Assembly (NCBI GenBank): GCA_947441615.1
Contig: CANEUH010000020.1
Coordinates: forward strand, 1-64,000
Source of the DNA: Bacteriovoracaceae bacterium
Lineage (GTDB): Bacteria > Bdellovibrionota > Bacteriovoracia > Bacteriovoracales > Bacteriovoracaceae
Reading direction: 5' to 3'
Length of the DNA: 64,000 bases
Shown: one piece after another, positions 43,533-51,255 of the stretch
Numbering within the stretch: position 1 is the first letter of the stretch
Layout of the letters: the number at the start of each line of letters is the position of its first letter
Position numbers and translations under genes: made by a program
Notes under the pieces: generated by a model
Told to the model about the DNA's origin: nothing
Databases searched by the model: none
The model's input: the letters and a program-made list of their open reading frames with translations, nothing else

Positions 43533-44195
43533 TTAATTTATTGAAAACTTATGGCCATCACTAAAGGCGAAAGTTTTACCGACAAATCGTAATTCTTGTC
43601 CATTAACGACAATTCCAGCACCATCGGGACAGGCATAGATAATCTTATTTTTAATTTTTGAATATTTCTTAAAAACAGCATCATAGCGGGAGGAATTTTT
43701 AAAATGGGGAAAGAAGCAAAAATCTACTAAGTTTAATGCCGATAAATTCTTTATTCCAACATTGTTTTCATCCCTATCAAAATCTGGGTATGCGGCCATC
43801 TCAATATTTTCGGTCATCATAATGGCACCAGCTGAGAGGCCAGTTAATACGCCACCTTTTTCAGCAAATGACTTCAAATCTTTTAGAAGCTTCGCTTTTC
43901 TTAAGCTATGAAGAAAATAGAAGGTATTCCCTCCGCCCATGTGAATAGCATCACTTCTCATCACTTCTTGGAACATAATTCTGTCAAAGGGAACGTCTAC
44001 AGGAAAATGGATAAAACGGCTTATTTTAAATTTTGAGTAGTGTTTAACAAAGACTTTAAACTCCTGCTCAGATAGATAGGAAGAAGAAGGTATAAAACTA
44101 ACGACAGGATTTTTTTTTCCAATAAGTTCTATAAAGTTTTTATCAAGGCTCAGATTTTCTTTATCATGACCACCGCTATAAAAAACAAGCTTCAT
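43533..44195 (-). CDS. S51-family (peptidase E / cyanophycinase-like) serine hydrolase
   Basis: The 220-residue protein has the nucleophile elbow G-L-S-A-G-A-I near residues 119-125, the G-G-G-N-T strand-turn near 88-92 and a histidine in F-P-H-F near 163, as in peptidase E and cyanophycinase. Peptidase E cleaves N-terminal Asp-X dipeptides. It starts in the stop codon of the SelO-like gene (ATGA), so the two products are made together. A link between them is not described to my knowledge. No secretion signal. Confidence 0.8.
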   Translation of the reverse strand: MKLVFYSGGHDKENLSLDKNFIELIGKKNPVVSFIPSSSYLSEQEFKVFVKHYSKFKISRFIHFPVDVPFDRIMFQEVMRSDAIHMGGGNTFYFLHSLRKAKLLKDLKSFAEKGGVLTGLSAGAIMMTENIEMAAYPDFDRDENNVGIKNLSALNLVDFCFFPHFKNSSRYDAVFKKYSKIKNKIIYACPDGAGIVVNGQELRFVGKTFAFSDGHKFSIN

Positions 44196-46027
44196 ATCCC
44201 CTCACGACATTCTCGAACAATAGAATAGATATTCTGCATGATGTTCTTATGTCGTGGAAGTACTTCGTTACTTATTTTTTTCTGATCAGGGTCTAAATTT
44301 TGATAACTTGAAAACTCTTGGGCAAGTTTAAATAGTTCATCTGCATTGAGTTTGGGCCTTAATTTTTGTACTTTCTGGACAATATAAGTTATTGAATCTC
44401 CGGTCACCCGGTCATACTTATTAATGATCGATGACCTCATTGTAAGTTCAAGTAGTAACTGAGATCTATTCTGATGAGATTCTTTTTCTACAGCAGAAAC
44501 GAGGGCCATATAAGAGTTCTGAAATCGATTAATTTGTTTCTTTCTTAATTCAGTTAACTTTAAATCTCCTTTTTTTGCATAAGAAGACTTTATAACTTCC
44601 ATAAATTCCATATGCGATAGCGGAGATTGCCTCGTTAGGTATAATTGAGGGTACTCTCTGAGAATATCTCGCATACAGAATACTGCGTCTCGTGTAACTC
44701 CATCAGCAACCTTATAAATGCCCTTTCTCGATTTGGCGCGCTCAAAATAGGTAAAGGTTTTTCTGAATCTAGTAACTAGATCTTTATGATTTTTTAAAAC
44801 TAATTCCTGTTGATTCTTTTTAAATCCTATCTTTTGAATAAGATTTCTTTCCTTACAGTCTGTGAAATGCTTATCAAAGTATTTAATAACCTCATGATGT
44901 TTAAACTGAGATAAGGATTTCTTCTTCCCAGTGGTTAAAAAATCAGCAATTTGTACAAAGCACTGAACGATATATTTTGCTTTTAATTTTTGTTCTAGTA
45001 TCGATGTTGAGAATCTCTGAACATCATCATAGCGATACTCAGCATGAAATAGTCCGAACTGACGGATGGAACCATAATCAATGATTCCTCCATCCATTAA
45101 AATATTATCTCCATCCCAATCTAACCAACAGAAGATATATTCATCTTCAAATTTCGCTGCTGTTTCAGCAAAACATTTTGCGACCTGATGAGCGAGATAA
45201 AAGTATTTCTCTTTATCGTTTTTAAAGGTTGTTTGAGACCATTGTTTATTCTCTATTTGGCGAGCAATATGATAATCAGCGACATTCTTTAACGTTTTAA
45301 GGTTACCCTGTTTAAGGTGGCCAAAGAAGTGGCTGGGTCTTAGTAAATTTGGATTTGCACGAACGTTTATCGAGAGGCCTTTTTCAAATTCAATAATCGC
45401 AAGAACTCTTTCCGTTTTAAACCCGTTTTTCCCTAAGACTTCGGAAAAGAAAAGAGTTTCCAAACCTTCTCCGACTTCGGATAAACCGCAGCCATAAGAG
45501 ATACTGGGATCGCCAGTTTGATAGAATTTTTTATTTAGATTGGACGCTGGTGATAATTTCGTTGCACCAGTTCCACAACTAGAAATATCCCACGTGACTC
45601 CATTGCTTCTGATGGTTCCATTCCATATAGATCGTCCGTCACCTGATGTTCTTCCACATTTATCTGGATGCTGAAGCTGAAGGTATCTCGTTGCCATGAA
45701 TGTGTTAGGAAGAATTTCGTCTTCAGGAAATTTTATTTTATTAATGACATCATACTCATTAATAATCACGATACTGAAGGTCTCTAGAATTTCTCGTTCG
45801 AGGTCAGGATTTAATTGATGTAAGTGAGACTTTGAAATAAGCCCCATTTCTTTGGCGAGATCAAAATTAAAGAATGCAACTTTGCCACCCTTCTTATACC
45901 TGGCCTTATACTCTACTCTCCCGCCCGGCACCTGCGACTTAAATGGATGTTCACCATTAACGCGGGCAAAACTTGAGTAAGAACGTTTACCGACTTCGTC
46001 TAAAGAATTCTTCTTTGCTTGATTCAT
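44192..46027 (-). CDS. Divergent SelO/YdiU-family (protein adenylyltransferase-like) pseudokinase
   Basis: The 611-residue protein aligns by eye with SelO: G-D-G-R-S-I-W-N-G near 134-142, then W-D-I-S-S-C-G-T-G-A-T where SelO has W-[DE]-L-x-L-K-G-A-G-x-T, and W-D-G-D-N-I-L and I-D-Y-G-S near 305-320 corresponding to the N-T-D-N-M-S-I and D-[FY]-G-P catalytic and metal-binding motifs. The canonical ATP-binding lysine is a cysteine here, with a lysine six residues later. About 200 extra C-terminal residues are helical. It is the first gene of a two-gene unit with the S51 peptidase, behind a near-perfect promoter. Function may be AMPylation or a changed activity. Confidence 0.65.
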   Translation of the reverse strand: MNQAKKNSLDEVGKRSYSSFARVNGEHPFKSQVPGGRVEYKARYKKGGKVAFFNFDLAKEMGLISKSHLHQLNPDLEREILETFSIVIINEYDVINKIKFPEDEILPNTFMATRYLQLQHPDKCGRTSGDGRSIWNGTIRSNGVTWDISSCGTGATKLSPASNLNKKFYQTGDPSISYGCGLSEVGEGLETLFFSEVLGKNGFKTERVLAIIEFEKGLSINVRANPNLLRPSHFFGHLKQGNLKTLKNVADYHIARQIENKQWSQTTFKNDKEKYFYLAHQVAKCFAETAAKFEDEYIFCWLDWDGDNILMDGGIIDYGSIRQFGLFHAEYRYDDVQRFSTSILEQKLKAKYIVQCFVQIADFLTTGKKKSLSQFKHHEVIKYFDKHFTDCKERNLIQKIGFKKNQQELVLKNHKDLVTRFRKTFTYFERAKSRKGIYKVADGVTRDAVFCMRDILREYPQLYLTRQSPLSHMEFMEVIKSSYAKKGDLKLTELRKKQINRFQNSYMALVSAVEKESHQNRSQLLLELTMRSSIINKYDRVTGDSITYIVQKVQKLRPKLNADELFKLAQEFSSYQNLDPDQKKISNEVLPRHKNIMQNIYSIVRECREGI

Positions 46028-46049
46028 TTACTTATCAATCCTTCGATAA

Positions 46050-46085
46050 GGTCCTAAACATAATTCTTATTTAAATTATAGGACC
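46050..46085 (-). promoter_or_regulatory. Inverted repeat overlapping the SelO-operon -10 box
   Basis: GGTCCTA (46050-46056) and TAGGACC (46079-46085) are a perfect 7-bp inverted pair, extended by TAATT (46061-46065) / AATTA (46074-46078). It covers the -10 element and the first transcribed bases, the usual position of a repressor operator, or a leader hairpin. Confidence 0.5.
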
Positions 46086-46103
46086 GAACTCGATTCTTGA
46101 CAA
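46075..46103 (-). promoter_or_regulatory. Strong sigma70-type promoter of the SelO-like/S51 operon
   Basis: On the minus strand TTGTCA (46098-46103) and a perfect TATAAT (46075-46080) are separated by exactly 17 bp. The predicted start is near 46068, leaving about 40 nt of leader before ATG 46027. It is the best-matching promoter I found in the window. Confidence 0.7.
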
Positions 46104-46134
46104 AAAAAATTTGCAAAGGGGAAAAATTCGCCAA

Positions 46135-46971
46135 CTACTGAGCGACACTGTCAACTAAGTTAAGAAACTTTTGTCGGTAAATACCTTGGTCATGATGAAA
46201 AACATCAATGTGCTTACCGTTAGGCAATTCCCATAACCATTTTTTTGAACTTAAAACCCCCTCATAGATATGTTTTCCAAATTTTGGAGGAACAACCTTA
46301 TCCTTGAGGCCAACGATGCTAAGAAGAGGTGTACGAATTTTATGGTAAACATCATCAGCAGCAAACTCATCAGAAATAACCATAAGGGAGATCGGAGAAA
46401 ATGGAAAAAGAAACCATTTAGAATTTAGTTTATCGAAAGCAATATCCCGATAGGATGCAAAAGCTGAATCCATAACGATCAAATGTATCTTGTCCCAATT
46501 CTGCCAGTCTGGAATTGCTCTTAATGAGATTGCACCTCCAGTACTTTGTCCATAAACGATAAACTTATCACCCCCATATTTATTGTGGTAAATAAGTGAA
46601 GTCTCTAAAGCCGCTAAAGCATCTAAATAGATTCCCTTCTGACTTGGTTGCCCATCGGATTTTGCATAACCCCGATAATCAAACGTAAAAAGGTTGTATC
46701 CAGCTTCAACAAGCCAAACCAAACTAAAAAAATGAGTTGATATATTTTGAGCATTTCCATGAAACTGAACAATGGTCCCTTTTTTTCGAGGCCCCCTCGC
46801 TGGAAAGAACCAACCGTGCAAGATTGTGCCATCTTTGGATTTAAAGTAAACATTCTCGTAGGTTAGGTTGTAGTCGTGGGGGTCCGCAAAATGTTTGGGA
46901 GAGGGTTGGTAAAAGAGATTTGAACAACTTCCAAGAAAGAATATAGCTGAAAAGAAAAGAAGGACTCTCAT
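46135..46971 (-). CDS. Alpha/beta-hydrolase lipoprotein
   Basis: The 278-residue product has a lipoprotein signal ending in F-L-G-S-C with the lipidated Cys near residue 16. The hydrolase core shows F-H-G-N-A-Q-N (oxyanion region) near 71, F-D-Y-R-G-Y-A-K-S-D-G near 98-108, the nucleophile in G-Q-S-T-G-G-A near 138-144, the acid in G-L-K-D-K-V and the histidine in K-H-I-D-V-F. It resembles the YfhR/ABHD13 branch. It should sit in the periplasm attached to a membrane. ATG 46971 with AAGG upstream is better than the TTG 15 bp further up. Confidence 0.8.
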   Translation of the reverse strand: MRVLLFFSAIFFLGSCSNLFYQPSPKHFADPHDYNLTYENVYFKSKDGTILHGWFFPARGPRKKGTIVQFHGNAQNISTHFFSLVWLVEAGYNLFTFDYRGYAKSDGQPSQKGIYLDALAALETSLIYHNKYGGDKFIVYGQSTGGAISLRAIPDWQNWDKIHLIVMDSAFASYRDIAFDKLNSKWFLFPFSPISLMVISDEFAADDVYHKIRTPLLSIVGLKDKVVPPKFGKHIYEGVLSSKKWLWELPNGKHIDVFHHDQGIYRQKFLNLVDSVAQ

Positions 46972-47059
46972 TGTTACCTTAATCAAAACTTAACAAACCT
47001 AACACAATCCTAAAGTGCAATTTTCAACTGAAAATATAAAACTAATGAAGAGGTCAACA

Positions 47060-47182
47060 ATGCAAATACTAGCACGCTTAGGAATTATTCTTTTATCGCC
47101 TTATCTCATTATCGTCTATTGGAGAAATTCAATACGAGAAGTTGGGGATATCCATGCCAATTATGATCTTCATTTTGAGTAA
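47060..47182 (+). CDS. Small single-pass membrane protein, 40 aa
   Basis: The frame encodes a 40-residue peptide with one hydrophobic helix (L-A-R-L-G-I-I-L-L-S-P-Y-L-I-I-V-Y-W) followed by R-N-S-I-R-E-V-G-D and a polar tail. GAGG lies 6 bases before ATG 47060; an in-frame ATG at 47045 would add five residues. It sits in the 200-bp gap between two leftward genes and ends 2 bp before the VanX-like stop. No homologue is recognised; coding is plausible, not proven. Confidence 0.45.
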   Translation: MQILARLGIILLSPYLIIVYWRNSIREVGDIHANYDLHFE

Positions 47183-47184
47183 AA

Positions 47185-47844
47185 CTATTCAACATCGAAG
47201 TCAAAATATTGAGCAGGATATGGCTCAGGCTTGTATGAAAAATGCCACCACTCCTGGTGAAAATTCTTAAAGCCTCTACTCTCCATTAATTCCTTTAAAA
47301 TCATTCTATTTATCTTCTGAGCTTCAGTCACAAGGTTTGATTCTGTATGTGAGATTGTGTCAAAAAAGTCAAAACCACTTCCCATATCAAGGTCTCTACC
47401 TGTCTCTAAATCAACGAGAGTCAAATCAACGGCACTTCCTCTAGAATGTGAGGATTGTTTTGCTATAAATCCTTTTTCAAAAAGCTCTAGCCTCGTAAAT
47501 GTGGGATAATAAAGTTTTTTTAAGCTAAGATTATCTTCAGGTCTTTTTGCCCAATCTTGGAAAAATTGAACCGCTTTGACGGGTCTGTAACCGTCAAAAA
47601 TTTTCAAACTTAAACCTTTTTGTGTAGCTGCCCTCTGAACTAAGCAAAGAGCGTCAGCGGGAATTTTGGCAAGATAAGCTTTTTGCGATTTGTAACCTTT
47701 TACAATTTCACCCGTAAAATTATCTCGAGTACTATAGCTTGCCTGAATTTTTATGTCAGGACAGTACTCTGACAAAGATATGAAGTCTGGATTTGGATTT
47801 GCCATAAGATTTCCGGTAAAGAATAAAAGTAATAAATATTTCAT
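47185..47844 (-). CDS. Exported D-alanyl-D-alanine dipeptidase (VanX/DdpX-like, M15D)
   Basis: The 219-residue protein has a signal peptide (cleavage near residue 15), D-G-Y-R-P-V near 84 with the catalytic arginine, the zinc motif S-S-H-S-R-G-S-A-V-D near 131-140 and the final E-W-W-H-F near 203-207 that supplies the base and the third ligand. VanX-type enzymes split D-Ala-D-Ala. Without van genes nearby and in an exported form, the likely role is recycling or digesting wall dipeptides. Leftward, 14 bp after the DUF4105 gene. Confidence 0.88.
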   Translation of the reverse strand: MKYLLLLFFTGNLMANPNPDFISLSEYCPDIKIQASYSTRDNFTGEIVKGYKSQKAYLAKIPADALCLVQRAATQKGLSLKIFDGYRPVKAVQFFQDWAKRPEDNLSLKKLYYPTFTRLELFEKGFIAKQSSHSRGSAVDLTLVDLETGRDLDMGSGFDFFDTISHTESNLVTEAQKINRMILKELMESRGFKNFHQEWWHFSYKPEPYPAQYFDFDVE

Positions 47845-47858
47845 AAATTTAGTTTTAC

Positions 47859-49730
47859 CTATTCATAGAAGTACTGCAAGCCAAACTCGGAGATAGGTAG
47901 CCATTTATTAGAGATTTCAATAGTTTTTAATTTTGAAAACAAGGAAATTTTATCAGACTGATGATACCTGGCTTCAACTTCATTAATCCAAATCTGATTT
48001 TGACCTAGTTTTTTATGCTCAACTGTATTCAACAAATAAGATGAAGTATAACTCAGCCCCCAAACATCTGAAAAATTAACTCTTGTGAAAAACTTAGGGC
48101 CAACACCCAAGCGGTAATTATTTACGAACTGCGACTGAATATTAATCTCGCTATTCAAGAGTAGCGACATCAAAATTCGATTATTAAGTAGTTGGAGACT
48201 ATTACCAACTGATCCTGAAAGGTAGCCCCCAGGACAATCCCAACAATTCCAGCGATCAATTTGTTTTCCTCCAAGATCAATTTCCCAAGAAATTGGCGAG
48301 GCCCAAAAATTTTGCTCCTTATAGTTTTTTAAATTAACAATTGAGAGTTCGTTGAAAATAAGTTGCGCTGAATTATACTTTTTCTCTTGGTAATCAAAAG
48401 AAAATTTACCTAACTCTAACTGAGCATCTTGAATCGAACCTTTTAAGGGATCCATTAAATCATGCAAAGCTGCTCGGTACTCAATACGTGTTCCCTTACC
48501 TCTCCCCTTCATATAAGTTCCCGATCCTGAAATTCTAGTCGGAGAATGACTAAGAGAAGGTGAATTATTAAGATGATTAGATTCGTCTTGGGATAATTCA
48601 GTAATCACCGGATTATTCGCCCTCTCTGTTAATATATAAGATTTAATTTGCCTCGTTTGTATTTCATCTTTTAGAATTGACTCTACATTGTAGTAATCGA
48701 ATGCCTCAATAGAGACATCTAGAATTTTTGCAGATATTTCATTTGAAATTCCGGCCAAACTAGATTTCGCCCTTTGAGGTTTCTGAGCAATTTCTTTTGC
48801 TTTATCTAACTCTTCATTAGAAAGATCTTTTGAAAAACGAAGGAGCCTAGAATAAGTTGATTCTCTTTTTTTCCCCTCATTAAGAAGATTATTCATCCTT
48901 AAGAGTCTCAAAGTATCGGCAGGTATTGTATAGACTTGATATGTGCTGGTGAGATTTAAAGAAGGTCTAGCGACCTCTAAGACACTCAGTAGATGGTATG
49001 AGCAATTTTCGTGAAAGTAAAAATAATCAAAATGAGTATTTCCAAGCTCCCACACATGATCGACAACTTCCAAGACTTCTGGAATCGTTAAGTTCAAATC
49101 ATATGACCACAAATCTCTAAATTCAAAATCACTGTATTCTCGAACCTTATAGTAATAAGGAATAGATGCAAATCGACCTACGAATCCTCCAAATAGTCCC
49201 TTGTAAGCGTATAACAAAGGGTTTGTCTCTTGTGCCAGAGCAGCATAATTAATCCCGTAATCAAGCATTTCTGTTTCTGACTTATCATCATAACGACTGA
49301 GTCTCAGCAACGTATGCCCGAAAGCAGAATTCGGATTCGTTAGATAGTAAGATGAAAAGACGACACTCACTCTTTTCGCCGCTAGTTTTGAAAAGAAACT
49401 GACGTATTTTTTACAGCCTAAAAGATTGGCCTTCCATGGCCTTCCAAGTTCCTGGTTTAGCCATTTGTATCTTAAAGGGAATTTGCAAATGGGATGAGCA
49501 TCGTCAGGATTTTCTGTCTCAGAAAATCTTCTGATTGTTTCCTCAAGTTCTAATTTAGGATTTTTTTTACCCTCAAAGTGTAGAAAAAAATCCTTACCAT
49601 CGGCTTGGCTTTCATATTTGTTCAAAAGTGTCTTTTTATAATGAAGCAGTCTATGCCACTTAATTGAATTTGAAAGATCCTGTTTGGCAAAAACTGAGAA
49701 TGAAAAGATGATGGATAAGAAAAAATACAT
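47859..49730 (-). CDS. DUF4105 (Lnb N-terminal-like) envelope protein
   Basis: The 623-residue product has a signal peptide (M-Y-F-F-L-S-I-I-F-S-F-S-V-F-A-K). Residues about 115-290 carry the DUF4105 pattern: Y-Y-L-T-N-P-N-S-A-F-G-H-T-L-L-R, then H-E-N-C-S-Y-H-L-L near 240, a conserved His/Cys arrangement of papain-like fold proteins. The C-terminal half (about 400-623) has alternating beta-strand character and ends in Y-F-Y-E, suggesting an outer-membrane barrel-like domain. Its start codon lies inside the terminator hairpin of the upstream gene. Function in these bacteria is unknown. Confidence 0.75.
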   Translation of the reverse strand: MYFFLSIIFSFSVFAKQDLSNSIKWHRLLHYKKTLLNKYESQADGKDFFLHFEGKKNPKLELEETIRRFSETENPDDAHPICKFPLRYKWLNQELGRPWKANLLGCKKYVSFFSKLAAKRVSVVFSSYYLTNPNSAFGHTLLRLSRYDDKSETEMLDYGINYAALAQETNPLLYAYKGLFGGFVGRFASIPYYYKVREYSDFEFRDLWSYDLNLTIPEVLEVVDHVWELGNTHFDYFYFHENCSYHLLSVLEVARPSLNLTSTYQVYTIPADTLRLLRMNNLLNEGKKRESTYSRLLRFSKDLSNEELDKAKEIAQKPQRAKSSLAGISNEISAKILDVSIEAFDYYNVESILKDEIQTRQIKSYILTERANNPVITELSQDESNHLNNSPSLSHSPTRISGSGTYMKGRGKGTRIEYRAALHDLMDPLKGSIQDAQLELGKFSFDYQEKKYNSAQLIFNELSIVNLKNYKEQNFWASPISWEIDLGGKQIDRWNCWDCPGGYLSGSVGNSLQLLNNRILMSLLLNSEINIQSQFVNNYRLGVGPKFFTRVNFSDVWGLSYTSSYLLNTVEHKKLGQNQIWINEVEARYHQSDKISLFSKLKTIEISNKWLPISEFGLQYFYE

Positions 49731-49759
49731 GGGACCTGCTAAATAAAGACAGGTCCCAT
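49729..49759 (-). terminator. Terminator of the DUF3015 gene that contains the DUF4105 start codon
   Basis: Minus-strand stem ATGGGACCTG / CAGGTCCCAT (10 perfect pairs, loop of 11) is followed by GTATTTTTTC. The last two bases of the right arm are the first two bases of the DUF4105 ATG, the T-run encodes its F-F, and the AGG that could serve as ribosome binding site is within the stem. Confidence 0.7.
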
Positions 49760-49767
49760 TATAGAAA

Positions 49768-50229
49768 TTAGATTTGAGTGTTGCAAGTAGTAGAAGCTAC
49801 TGCGTTAATGTTATGAGTAACTTCAGCAGAACCAGTATTTGCATTTGGGAAGATTGTAGAATAATTAGTTTTCAGAGCTTGAGCAAATTGAGTTGAATTA
49901 GAACAACCATAAACTTTTGAAAGACCCGAAATCGTTTCACCATTTCCACGAGCAATATCGTTAGCAAGAGCAACTCTGTTCGCCTCAATGTAAGCTTGTG
50001 TTTGAGTGACTTTTAATGGAGCTGGTGAATCACAGTTAGAAGTCCCAAGGGTAATTCCGATTGTTTGAACACCTGTTCCGTTAGTTGTAGCAGCAAGAAC
50101 TTGTTTCCACCAAGTTTGGTCACCTTCAAAAATAACAGAACCAAGTCCACATCCAGCAGACCCATACTTACCAGCAAATGCTGTCGTCGCAGTTAAAGTC
50201 AAAAGAGCAACAACTAAGAATTTTTTCAT
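49768..50229 (-). CDS. DUF3015-family secreted protein
   Basis: The 153-residue product has a clear signal peptide (A-T-T-A-F-A|G-K-Y-G) and the DUF3015 features: G-S-A-G-C-G-L-G-S near residues 23-31, then G-T-S-N-C near 63, and a final helical half with I-A-R-G-N-G-E-T-I-S-G-L. Cysteines at about 27, 67, 109 and 149 could form disulfides. The gene has its own leader hairpin and a strong terminator, suggesting a well-expressed monocistronic unit. Function unknown; such proteins are common in the envelope fraction of delta-type bacteria. Confidence 0.8.
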   Translation of the reverse strand: MKKFLVVALLTLTATTAFAGKYGSAGCGLGSVIFEGDQTWWKQVLAATTNGTGVQTIGITLGTSNCDSPAPLKVTQTQAYIEANRVALANDIARGNGETISGLSKVYGCSNSTQFAQALKTNYSTIFPNANTGSAEVTHNINAVASTTCNTQI

Positions 50230-50234
50230 TTTTC

Positions 50235-50275
50235 AACTCCATTGTTTAGATTAATTCATTTAAATGAATGGAGTT
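50235..50275 (-). promoter_or_regulatory. Leader hairpin sequestering the DUF3015 ribosome binding site
   Basis: In the mRNA, AACTCCATT (50275-50267) pairs perfectly over 9 bp with AATGGAGTT (50243-50235), which contains the GGAG that lies 7 bases before the ATG. The spacer includes a 16-bp perfect palindrome ATTCATTTAAATGAAT (50254-50269) that overlaps the left arm by 3 bp, so two foldings compete. Confidence 0.5.
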
Positions 50276-50369
50276 ATTATCTTTGGATTTTGGTTTGGAT
50301 CAATGAAATTTGAAGGGATATAATTTTCCTGACTTTTTATCTTTGCAAACATGGACTAACTACATGCAG

Positions 50370-50894
50370 CTAAAAGTCTTTAAAATGATTTATCGTCAGA
50401 TAAGTCAATCGAACTCTTTTCTCGACTGATTCATCGAGCATTAGAAGTAGTTCTTCTAATTCAAACATAAGACCTAAATCACTCACAAATTTATCGGCCT
50501 CTACTTCTGCCATGATCGAATCACCTTTCATGCCTTCGAGTTCAAGTAGAGTAAAAGCGATTTCATGAGCGAGATAAGCAACAGCACTTTTTCTTTCTGA
50601 TTTTAAGAGTTCCTGAAATTCAGGAAATACGACAATCGTATTGGCTAGCACAGAACCAACAGTAGAACTTTTTAAATTCTCACTAGGAACAAACACTATT
50701 GGATTTTTTGTCATCATTGAATCAAGGAGATTCGCTGGAAGGTACGTGAACAATTTATCAAATTGAGTTTTATGATTGCCCTCTAAAATCCAAGTATGTT
50801 CGGGAAGTGAGTAGAAATATGCAATAAAATTTTTTCTAATGTGGGATTTGTTAGACCGATCTTTACTAAGAAATTTTTGAATTAAATTAAGCAT
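50370..50894 (-). CDS. Hypothetical protein with degenerate metallopeptidase-like H-E-x-x-F motif
   Basis: The 174-residue protein has Y-L-A-H-E-I-A-F-T-L-L near residues 117-127 and E-V-E-A-D-K-F-V near 142-149. This resembles the H-E-x-x-H plus distal E-x-x-A-D arrangement of zinc peptidases, but the second histidine is a phenylalanine. It may be an inactive relative or a chance match. It has no signal peptide. ATG 50894 is chosen because AGAGG lies 7 bases upstream; the longer frame adds 14 residues. It precedes no obvious partner; the next leftward gene is the DUF3015 gene. Confidence 0.5.
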   Translation of the reverse strand: MLNLIQKFLSKDRSNKSHIRKNFIAYFYSLPEHTWILEGNHKTQFDKLFTYLPANLLDSMMTKNPIVFVPSENLKSSTVGSVLANTIVVFPEFQELLKSERKSAVAYLAHEIAFTLLELEGMKGDSIMAEVEADKFVSDLGLMFELEELLLMLDESVEKRVRLTYLTINHFKDF

Positions 50895-50946
50895 AACGTT
50901 ACCTCTTACTTCCTTGTCGGAAGGAGGCAACGTCACTTAAGAGAAA

Positions 50947-51222
50947 TTATTGAAAAGGCTGCTCTTCGGTATCAGCAACAAGGTTGACTATTCCCTGATA
51001 CTTTTCTCCAATAATGCCGAGTAATTCATCCGGGATTTTTGAAGCACGATATTTTTTCCCGTTTGTCGTTCTGATCCAGAACCCATTTATGAGTTTATCA
51101 GAGCGAGAAATGCGAATGGGCTTTATCGAAATGATATGATCAAGATTAAATAACACTTCAATTTCGTCCGCCTCTTGTGTGCCAGCTTTGGCATTAAAAA
51201 CTGTGAACTTGTGAAACTTCAT
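50947..51222 (-). CDS. Small hypothetical protein, 91 aa
   Basis: I do not recognise it. The product looks like a compact beta-rich domain (F-T-V-F-N, then I-E-V-L-F-N-L-D-H-I-I-S-I-K-P-I) with a short helix and no signal peptide. AAGGAG lies 7 bases before the ATG. It is 52 bp upstream of the H-E-x-x-F protein gene on the same strand, so the two may be co-transcribed, and divergent from the esterase gene across 33 bp. Confidence 0.6.
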   Translation of the reverse strand: MKFHKFTVFNAKAGTQEADEIEVLFNLDHIISIKPIRISRSDKLINGFWIRTTNGKKYRASKIPDELLGIIGEKYQGIVNLVADTEEQPFQ

Positions 51223-51255
51223 AGAGACTCCTTAAAGTAATGGAGTTATTTTATA

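Noticed and set aside
43533-44195. Cyanophycin degradation role for the S51 protein
   Set aside because: No cyanophycin synthetase is nearby, the protein lacks an export signal, and its length fits peptidase E at least as well.
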